Source of the DNA: Elusimicrobiota bacterium
GTDB lineage: Bacteria; CAYTYR01; UBA6262; DAOVJB01
DNA: 14,752 nt
Direction of reading: 5' to 3'
NCBI GenBank assembly: GCA_030673425.1
Contig: DAOVJB010000012.1
Location: 1 to 14,752 of the forward strand
Shown here: piece after piece, positions 7,014 to 13,157 of the stretch
Position numbering within the stretch: the stretch's first letter is position 1
Layout: every line of letters starts with the position of its first letter
The notes under the pieces: model-generated
The model's input: only the letters and a program-made list of their open reading frames with translations
Told to the model about the DNA's origin: nothing
Database searches by the model: none
Translations under genes and position numbers: made by a program

Positions 7014-8485
7014 ATTTTTACACCTTCCCAGGCAATAAATAATCCGTCAGGATGAGAAAGTTTTCCATATGCTATTGGTTTGTAATGCGCTTTTACGCCA
7101 TATTTATTGAGTATCTTTATTATCTCTTCTGGTTTAAACCATTGCTCCCAAGGTTTCAACTTTAAAACTCCAAGCTTAGCAATATTTTTATCTATAATAA
7201 TTATTTTCCCGCCAGGTTTAAGAATCCTAACCATCTCTTTTATAGCGCTTTTAGTCATTAGTGCGTGCTCAAGTGCTTCTACGCAGTAAACACAATCAAA
7301 AAAGGCATCTGGATACCTTATATTAAGTATACTTCCGCAGAGAGTTTCTATTCCCTCGGGACAAAAATTGAGCAGTGTCTCTGAAATATCTAAGCCATAA
7401 AGTTGGGTATTTGGAAATCTCTTCTTCAAAATCCGAAGAAATCTTCCCTTACCACAGCCGATTTCAATTACCTTCTTACCGTCCAAACTTCCGAAAAAAG
7501 ATAATATTTCTTGCACCCTCCCGTCTTCTGCCTCTATTGATTCAGGGAATAGATTAACTTCTTTGTTAAATGCCGTTTTTATTTTCCAATAATGGGCATC
7601 GAGAAAAAATTTTACTGCCCAGCTTATTTCCTCTTTAGAAAAATAGTTTGCTCTTCTTCCATAACTGCCATAAAATCCTCCTGTTCTATTTTGAATCTTC
7701 TCTAAGTAATTAATTGCTTTATCAGCAAATTCTCTCATGCCCAGTTTATATCCTATGACAGCAAACTGAGCTACGCCGGTAGAACATATCCAAGATACAT
7801 CCTTATGTGCTGGAACGCTCCCATCTTTTTTTTGCAATGCTGCCACCTGTTCCATTCCTACTTTTACTAATTCTATTTCTCCCAAATCATAAAGCGCCTC
7901 AATTATATACGCATAAAAATGAGAGAGTGCGTTAAATTCCACTAAATCCTTTCTATTCTTATAATATTCTAAAACACGGTATGCAGCATCAATATATTTT
8001 GGTTCATTAAGTTTTTCCCCTGCTTCGATAAGTGACGATAAAACATAAAGATGAATTCTATCATCGGCAATGTTTCCCCACATTTTGGTTGAAGGAGTCG
8101 ATAGCCTTCCATCAGGTTGAGTTTGAGTAAGAACCCAGTTACAAGCTTTTCTTAAAGATTGTTCAACCTCGGGTAAATCATCTAAAGCTACTATGAAACC
8201 TCGAATTACCTGGCCGGTATCAAATGTATAAGGTACTCCATCTGGCGCAGAAAAGGAGCCATCGTTATTCTGTTGAGTTAAAAGCCACAAAGCTAAATCT
8301 TTTGCAAATTCTTTCTCTCCCCATTGATACAAAGTGGGAATGGTGTAGCCAGTGACCTCGAGGTATGGAATTTTTCGTTTAGAGTTAACTGCAATTCCCT
8401 GTTCAGAGATGGCATTTGCTTTAATCCATCGTATCCCTTTTTCGCAATTTAAAATTATTGATTTCTCATTCCTAAACCAGAACAT
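7010..8485 (-). CDS. Alpha/alpha-toroid domain fused to class I SAM methyltransferase
   Basis: The 491-residue product has two parts. Residues ~10-300 form repeated helical units, each ending in a Q-x-x-DG-type turn: LLTQQNNDGSFSAPDG (68-83), VLTQTQPDGRLST (118-130), AALQKKDGSVPA (215-226) and LEKIQNRTGGFYGS (261-274). This resembles squalene-cyclase or prenyltransferase-like toroid repeats, but I see no DxDD cyclase motif. Residues ~335-491 are a class I methyltransferase: VIEIGCGKGRF (339-349), YGLDIS (363-368), CVEALEHAL (401-409), ILKPGGK (421-427). An AAGGA site lies 5 nt before ATG 8485, and the gene starts 1 nt after the upstream stop. It ends in a 4-nt overlap with wecB. Each domain is recognisable, but the role of the toroid is unknown. 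It could bind or process glycan, as several polysaccharide-active enzymes use this fold. The tight link with wecB suggests a shared N-acetyl-sugar pathway. Confidence 0.88.
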   Translation of the reverse strand: MFWFRNEKSIILNCEKGIRWIKANAISEQGIAVNSKRKIPYLEVTGYTIPTLYQWGEKEFAKDLALWLLTQQNNDGSFSAPDGVPYTFDTGQVIRGFIVALDDLPEVEQSLRKACNWVLTQTQPDGRLSTPSTKMWGNIADDRIHLYVLSSLIEAGEKLNEPKYIDAAYRVLEYYKNRKDLVEFNALSHFYAYIIEALYDLGEIELVKVGMEQVAALQKKDGSVPAHKDVSWICSTGVAQFAVIGYKLGMREFADKAINYLEKIQNRTGGFYGSYGRRANYFSKEEISWAVKFFLDAHYWKIKTAFNKEVNLFPESIEAEDGRVQEILSFFGSLDGKKVIEIGCGKGRFLRILKKRFPNTQLYGLDISETLLNFCPEGIETLCGSILNIRYPDAFFDCVYCVEALEHALMTKSAIKEMVRILKPGGKIIIIDKNIAKLGVLKLKPWEQWFKPEEIIKILNKYGVKAHYKPIAYGKLSHPDGLFIAWEGVKI

Positions 8486-8486
8486 T

Positions 8487-10313
8487 TTAATCCTTCTTTT
8501 TCAATATCAAACATAAAATAGAATAACCAGAATTTGGAACAGATGGATGGTCAAAATAACAATCATCTTCCTTTATTTTTTTAACAATTTCAAAATTATT
8601 TTTTCTAATCCATTCCTCAAACATCTTCAATTTCAAAGAATGCGGATGTAATTTATTGGTAGGTAGATTTAATTGCTCAAGAGAATAAAAAGTCCCTCCT
8701 CTCTTAAGTATTCGAATCCCTTCTTCAAGGACTTTCTCAAGAGATACCACATGCTGGAGAACATTATAAATGAAAACACAATCAGCAGTTTCGTCAAGTA
8801 GAGGTATCTCTTCACCAGGTCCTTTTATTCTCTTTATTGTTTTGTCAGCACTTTCTATCGGCAAAGGATCTACCGCAATTTTCTCTTTTGCTTTAAGTTT
8901 TGTTAAAATACCAATGGGGCCTGAACCAATATCTACAAGAACTTTATTGCCAAAATCCTGATTTTGTTTTAACTCAAAATACCTTAAAACTGTATTTAGC
9001 CATTTATTATCATTCGAATCAGGATTTTCTTTAAGCCAATTCTCCCACCATTTTTTCTCACCTTTTTGAGCAATAAACCACTTTAATCTTTGTTTTTTTA
9101 GCCGCCAAACAGCTTTAAACTTTATTCCAAACAAATTTTTCAAACGCCGATAGATTTTTTTGATTTTAATACTTTTTAGATATCGAAAGTTATTTTTGAT
9201 ATAATTTTTCGCTCCACACAACAAAATTTCAAAATATGAAAAATTGACGTTATTTCGCCTTACATCCAAAGAAATGTTCTTATGGAACCAATTCATAACA
9301 TCTTCTGGATTGACGCTATATTTTTCTACAATATTATTTGAATTAATATCTCCGATTTTAATCTGATAATTAAAAATTAAATCATAAAGAAAATTATTTT
9401 TTGCTTTTATATCTACTATAAAAGCATCAATACTTCTAATCTTCTGTATGTCATCATGAGCTTCCAATAAAATATTTTTCCCTGTAAATATGCCCTCTCC
9501 GAAAGCTCCAACTGTCTTATCGTACAAAAGAGACTCCAGCAATACAGTTGAGTTAATGCCAACTACCCACTTAGAATTTTTTATTAATAAATGCGTATTC
9601 ACATCTTTTGCAACCTCAACGTTATTCCATCGGGAACTATAATTTTGCTTATCCAACGGATGCGGTCTAATTACTATCTTCTCGTTGAAAAATGTTTTGC
9701 TCACAAAATCAACCAATTCATCCATTTTTTTGAATCTTTTAGAAAAATTTGTAATCTGAGAATCATTTTCTAATTGCAATGGGACAAAAATATAATCTTT
9801 CAAAATGAATCTATCATCGTTTATCAAAGTTATCTGTTTGTATTTACTAATCTTATCCCGCAGCCTCTTTCTTTGCTCATCACTGATATCTGGGCTTTTA
9901 CGCTCCCGTATTGAAGATAAATAATTTATCCCTTTTGTATCCAAATAGCAATGTTCCCTTTGAGGAAAAAAACCTACTTCACAAAATATTACTTTTCTAT
10001 GTGTCTTTACTTCATTAATTATATTCCGTCCTACTACAATTCCATTCCACCAAAAGATCGAATCTGGATTATAATTGTTAATAATTCTGAAAATTTCTGC
10101 GTCCCATTTATAATGTTTTCCGGTAATTATTATATCCTTACTGATAAATTCTTTGATGCTGTTATCAGAAACCCACCTATTGTATTCAGAACCTATTGAA
10201 GAAGTTGTACAACAATAGAGAGATTGTCCATGAGTTATACTGATTAAACTCTCTACTATTGGCATCATATACATCAAATGGATAGAATTATTGCCGACTA
10301 CTAAAATTTTCAT
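8487..10313 (-). CDS. KpsC/KpsS-like glycosyltransferase fused to SAM methyltransferase; candidate chain terminator
   Basis: The 608-residue protein has three parts. Residues 1-345 resemble the capsule KpsC/KpsS (Kdo-transferase-like) fold: an E-x-GF..Q....LD..GIN block (112-130), IVIRPHP (213-219), and KWVVGINSTVLLESLL (248-263) followed by FGEGIF. Residues 369-423 form a very basic linker with 20 Lys/Arg and one Glu in 55 residues, rich in Trp and other aromatics and suited to lying on a membrane. Residues ~455-608 are a methyltransferase with VLVDIGSGPIG (458-468), AVDP (480-483), NVLQHVVSLEKV (517-528) and ILKRGG (535-540). The gene starts 21 nt after the upstream methyltransferase and has no clear ribosome site. 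The family match for the N-terminal half rests on short motifs, so the donor (Kdo or other) is uncertain. Its place near an exporter with a carbohydrate-reading domain suggests it caps the finished chain. An ordinary transferase that modifies an internal residue remains possible. Confidence 0.8.
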   Translation of the reverse strand: MKILVVGNNSIHLMYMMPIVESLISITHGQSLYCCTTSSIGSEYNRWVSDNSIKEFISKDIIITGKHYKWDAEIFRIINNYNPDSIFWWNGIVVGRNIINEVKTHRKVIFCEVGFFPQREHCYLDTKGINYLSSIRERKSPDISDEQRKRLRDKISKYKQITLINDDRFILKDYIFVPLQLENDSQITNFSKRFKKMDELVDFVSKTFFNEKIVIRPHPLDKQNYSSRWNNVEVAKDVNTHLLIKNSKWVVGINSTVLLESLLYDKTVGAFGEGIFTGKNILLEAHDDIQKIRSIDAFIVDIKAKNNFLYDLIFNYQIKIGDINSNNIVEKYSVNPEDVMNWFHKNISLDVRRNNVNFSYFEILLCGAKNYIKNNFRYLKSIKIKKIYRRLKNLFGIKFKAVWRLKKQRLKWFIAQKGEKKWWENWLKENPDSNDNKWLNTVLRYFELKQNQDFGNKVLVDIGSGPIGILTKLKAKEKIAVDPLPIESADKTIKRIKGPGEEIPLLDETADCVFIYNVLQHVVSLEKVLEEGIRILKRGGTFYSLEQLNLPTNKLHPHSLKLKMFEEWIRKNNFEIVKKIKEDDCYFDHPSVPNSGYSILCLILKKKD

Positions 10314-10334
10314 ACTATTTATTCACATCTAGCC

Positions 10335-11030
10335 TTATAATTTCTTCGCAATGGCAATATTGAATAAACCATTCCAACCCTCTAAAATTTCTTCCTCCTC
10401 TCTATTGTATTGTGTATATCTACCTAAAATCTCAAAACCATTCGAAACGAATAATGCGTCAAACTCTGAAGGAGTATAATGTCTCAAATGAAAAGGAAAG
10501 CTCTTTTTATTAAATGGCTGTGTATCTTGGTTGGGAACTGATACAATAAAGCGTCCATTCCTCTTTAATTTTTTGTAAAAAAGTTTTATAAGTTTTTCCC
10601 CATCTACATGTTCAACTGTCTCAAAAGAAACTATACAATTAAAGTATTCATTAGGAATATCCAAATGAAAAATATCTCCTAATCTATATATTATCTTCTT
10701 ATCAAAATAATACTTTCTAGCAAATTTTATCGCTTTTCTCTCTTTATCAACAGCGATAATCTTAGATAACTGAGTTTCTTTTGACAAAATATATGATCCG
10801 TAAGCTACACCAGATGCACAGTCTAACACAACATCATCTTTATTTACAAGCCTACAAGCAAACTTATATCTTCCTACATGGTCTTTTCTAATCCCATCTA
10901 TGGTGGGTGATACCTGTCTTTCGCCTTTCCCACTATAATCTTTTTTAAATATATTTCTTATTATTGTATGAAATAGGTAGAAAATCGTTTTAATTAACTT
11001 TTTAAATTCATATAGCAAATTATCAATCAT
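10335..11030 (-). CDS. Class I SAM-dependent methyltransferase with amphipathic N-terminus
   Basis: This compact 231-residue methyltransferase has motif I VVLDCASGVAYGS (67-79), in which the usual G-C-G is replaced by C-A-S-G. The acidic residue is in AVDKE (about D95), the post-I region is CIVSFETVEHV (132-142), and LKRNGRFIVSVPN (155-167) follows. The segment HLRHYTPSEFDALF (181-194) is common in methyltransferases of surface-glycan loci. The first ~30 residues (LLYEFKKLIKTIFYLFHTIIRNIFKK) alternate hydrophobic and basic residues, as in a membrane-surface helix. The ATG lies 8 nt after the wzt stop and has no strong ribosome site, so coupling to wzt is likely. Its place directly after wzt makes it an alternative chain-terminating methyltransferase to the fused protein downstream. 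The substrate cannot be read from the sequence. Confidence 0.88.
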   Translation of the reverse strand: MIDNLLYEFKKLIKTIFYLFHTIIRNIFKKDYSGKGERQVSPTIDGIRKDHVGRYKFACRLVNKDDVVLDCASGVAYGSYILSKETQLSKIIAVDKERKAIKFARKYYFDKKIIYRLGDIFHLDIPNEYFNCIVSFETVEHVDGEKLIKLFYKKLKRNGRFIVSVPNQDTQPFNKKSFPFHLRHYTPSEFDALFVSNGFEILGRYTQYNREEEEILEGWNGLFNIAIAKKL

Positions 11031-11038
11031 AAACTATA

Positions 11039-12223
11039 TTATGAAATAGAACCTTCTATTTCATAAGGAGCATTTCCAATTCTTTTACCTTCAATACGGA
11101 AAATCCAACCATTATGAACCCAAAGTAAATGCTCAATTCGATTTTCAGATGTAACAATAAGGGACATATGATAAGTTCCTGGATTCAGCTGAAGCGGACC
11201 TAACGAAATATGAAACTTCTGGCGACCCTTACCAAGCTTCAAACGAACACCATTAAACCAACTACTCCATTCTGCAACAAACTCACCTGAGGAAGAAAGG
11301 AAACATATTATCAACGTCATTTGTTCGGCATCAACTTCTGAGTCTAGTTCGAGGTTCATTTCCAAAGGTTCACCTGTAGTCAAGATATACTCATCATTCT
11401 CTACTTTTGTTTTGATATCACATACTACAAGATACACACCATCAGAATGAATGTTGGTCTTTTCTCTTTCAAAGCTAGAGAAGTAGCGTTGAATAGCCTT
11501 CTCTGTCGCACCCAGAAAAATCGGCTGGGCATTATTGAGAAGCATACATTTGGAAGATATGCGTGCGATAGTAGGCATATCATGTGAAACAATAACAACC
11601 GTACAATTATTTTGTAATTCTGCTATTTTGTTATAACATTTCGCGCGAAAGCCAACATCCCCCACCGCCAGTACCTCGTCCACTAACAAAATATCCGGTT
11701 CACAATGAATCGCTATTGCAAATCCTAACCTCACATACATACCTGAAGAATAATATTTTACTGGAGAATCTAAAAAATCTCCAATATCTGCAAAATCAAC
11801 AATCGAATCATATTTTTTATTTATTTCTTTTTTGCTCATACCAAGAATTGCGCCGTTAACATAAATATTCTCTCTTCCTGTAAGCATCGGATGAAACCCC
11901 GCACCAATCGCTATAAGGACACCTGCTCTTCCTCTAACCTCTACTTTTCCCTTATCAGGCATAAAGATACCATTGAGCATCTTTAAAACTGTAGTTTTTC
12001 CTGCACCATTTGGGCCAATAATGCCCAGTGTTTCTCCTTTTTTTAGTTCAAAGGAAACATCATCAACTGCCCAGAATTCACCTTCTCTTAATTCTCCGGG
12101 CTTTGAACTCAAACCGACCAAATCCCTTGCTACATCCCGGACTCCATATTTTATCGAACGACCGAGACTGCGGCAGAACTTTTTGGAAACTCCCTCTACC
12201 TTTATTAATACATCGCCACTCAT
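11039..12223 (-). CDS. wzt: O-antigen/polysaccharide ABC exporter ATP-binding protein with C-terminal glycan-reading domain
   Basis: The 394-residue protein has an ABC nucleotide-binding domain: Walker A GPNGAGKTT (70-78), signature YSSGMYVRLGFA (158-169), Walker B DILLVDEVLAVGD (177-189) and the H-loop His in IVSHD (H214). These are hallmarks of the Wzt/KpsT/TagH group. After about residue 250 an extra ~140-residue, beta-rich domain follows, with segments such as EPLEMNLELDSE, MTLIICFLSSSGEF and LQLNPGTYHMSLIV. This matches the C-terminal carbohydrate-binding region of Wzt proteins that recognise a modified non-reducing end before export; KpsT-type proteins lack it. The start ATG abuts the wzm stop with GAGG 6 nt upstream, so the two subunits are translationally coupled. 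It drives ATP-dependent transfer of undecaprenyl-linked glycan across the cytoplasmic membrane with Wzm. Confidence 0.95.
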   Translation of the reverse strand: MSGDVLIKVEGVSKKFCRSLGRSIKYGVRDVARDLVGLSSKPGELREGEFWAVDDVSFELKKGETLGIIGPNGAGKTTVLKMLNGIFMPDKGKVEVRGRAGVLIAIGAGFHPMLTGRENIYVNGAILGMSKKEINKKYDSIVDFADIGDFLDSPVKYYSSGMYVRLGFAIAIHCEPDILLVDEVLAVGDVGFRAKCYNKIAELQNNCTVVIVSHDMPTIARISSKCMLLNNAQPIFLGATEKAIQRYFSSFEREKTNIHSDGVYLVVCDIKTKVENDEYILTTGEPLEMNLELDSEVDAEQMTLIICFLSSSGEFVAEWSSWFNGVRLKLGKGRQKFHISLGPLQLNPGTYHMSLIVTSENRIEHLLWVHNGWIFRIEGKRIGNAPYEIEGSIS

Positions 12224-13072
12224 CTATACCCTCTCTGCCATCCTGGCTTCTACAAGGTGAAATATTCGCCAGGATATTAAAAATATTACCAGCGAAATCA
12301 AGGAAGCCGACAAAAATTGGGATGGTTCCTTCATATATCCGAAAATGACAAGGTCGCGAGCACCTGTAACCAGAACACTAAGGGGATTATAAATGTTTAA
12401 GGTAGCCAAAAAGCCGCTTGAGGGGGAAGGATAAAGAACAGGGGTAAGAAAAAGCAGGAAAGTTGTCATTAAGGTTACAATATATGTTATATCTCTCATC
12501 AATACATTTAAAAGGGAGAGCAAAAACCCTAATCCCAGGGTTAATAACATCAAGGGAATAAGAGCCAAAGGAAGCAAAAGTGTACTCCACGAGGGTATTA
12601 CTTTATAGATAGCAAAAACGACAACAAGAAGTCCTATGCGCACCAGAAATCCAAATATTGACTGCGCCAGAGCAGCAATGACCAGAGATTCCTTGGGAAA
12701 ATTTATCTTTACTACCATACTTCCGCCCTGCAGAATACTATTAGTGCAAGCGGTAAGTCCGGTAGCAAATAATTGCCAAATAGAAAGTCCCAGCAACGCA
12801 AAAACCGGGTAGGGAACATCCGTTTTCCCAATATTCATCACACCAGCCCTATTTAAGAAGATAAAGGTTCCAACCATCAATAAGGGCATAATGAGCGCCC
12901 AGAGAATGCCTAAAACAGTCTGTTTGTACTTCGCCAAAAAATCACGGACAAAAAGCCGCCAGATAAGCTCCCGACTGCTTATGAGTTCATCAAACATTTC
13001 GCGCCATATAACAAACCAACCCATTTTGAGCTGAGCATCCGGCTGGTAAAGTTTTACCTGCTTATTATTCAT
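12224..13072 (-). CDS. wzm: Polysaccharide ABC exporter permease (ABC-2 type)
   Basis: The 282-residue protein is an integral membrane subunit of the Wzm/TagG/KpsM type. A cytoplasmic amphipathic lead SRELIWRLFVRDFLAKYKQT (33-52) is followed by LGILWALIMPLLMVGTFIFL, the classic start of the first membrane span. Further spans lie at about 90-110, 130-157, 163-190, 196-214 and 252-273, six in all. The N-P motif in IYNPLSVLVTGARDL (227-241) before the last span is also typical. It forms the channel through which the lipid-linked glycan is pulled by Wzt. AAGGAG lies 7 nt before ATG 13072, the best ribosome site in the window. By eye its base composition is clearly richer in G+C than the genes at 8487-11030, so the exporter and downstream genes may have different histories. 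Confidence 0.94.
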   Translation of the reverse strand: MNNKQVKLYQPDAQLKMGWFVIWREMFDELISSRELIWRLFVRDFLAKYKQTVLGILWALIMPLLMVGTFIFLNRAGVMNIGKTDVPYPVFALLGLSIWQLFATGLTACTNSILQGGSMVVKINFPKESLVIAALAQSIFGFLVRIGLLVVVFAIYKVIPSWSTLLLPLALIPLMLLTLGLGFLLSLLNVLMRDITYIVTLMTTFLLFLTPVLYPSPSSGFLATLNIYNPLSVLVTGARDLVIFGYMKEPSQFLSASLISLVIFLISWRIFHLVEARMAERV

Positions 13073-13157
13073 AAATGGGCTCCTTCGATTGAAACCATCG
13101 AAAAGGGACGGTTGTCTCTAACTATCTGAAAAATGGTAAATTAAAAAGGCAAAATTG
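13073..13157. other. Intergenic leader upstream of wzm
   Basis: This 85-nt gap is the longest in the cluster and the most natural place for the start of the wzm-to-GT4 transcription unit. A TTGCCT at 13147-13152 could serve as a -35 element, but no good -10 lies at normal spacing, so no promoter is called. There is no hairpin plus U-run that would end the upstream ATPase transcript. A hairpin next to the wzm ribosome site is listed separately. Confidence 0.4.
13082..13104 (-). promoter_or_regulatory. RNA hairpin overlapping the wzm ribosome binding site
   Basis: On the minus-strand RNA, the bases copied from 13104-13097 can pair with those from 13089-13082, giving an 8-bp stem (six Watson-Crick pairs from TTCGAT/ATCGAA plus two G-U) around a 7-nt loop, GGUUUCA. 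The 3' arm contains the first four bases of AAGGAG (13085-13080), so folding would partly hide the wzm ribosome site. The pairing is visible; a regulatory role is inference, and the stem is modest in stability. Confidence 0.35.

Noticed and set aside
7010-8485. Hopanoid or squalene cyclase
   Set aside because: The repeats resemble that fold, but no DxDD motif is present, the toroid is about half the usual cyclase length, and the neighbours are glycan genes.
12028-12348. Plus-strand open frames opposite wzt and wzm
   Set aside because: They lie antisense to well-supported genes, and their products show low-complexity composition with no recognisable motif.
8487-13072. Group 2 capsule (Kps) export system
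   Set aside because: KpsT lacks the C-terminal domain seen in this Wzt, and no KpsD/KpsE-type genes are present; only the transferase half of one protein is Kps-like.
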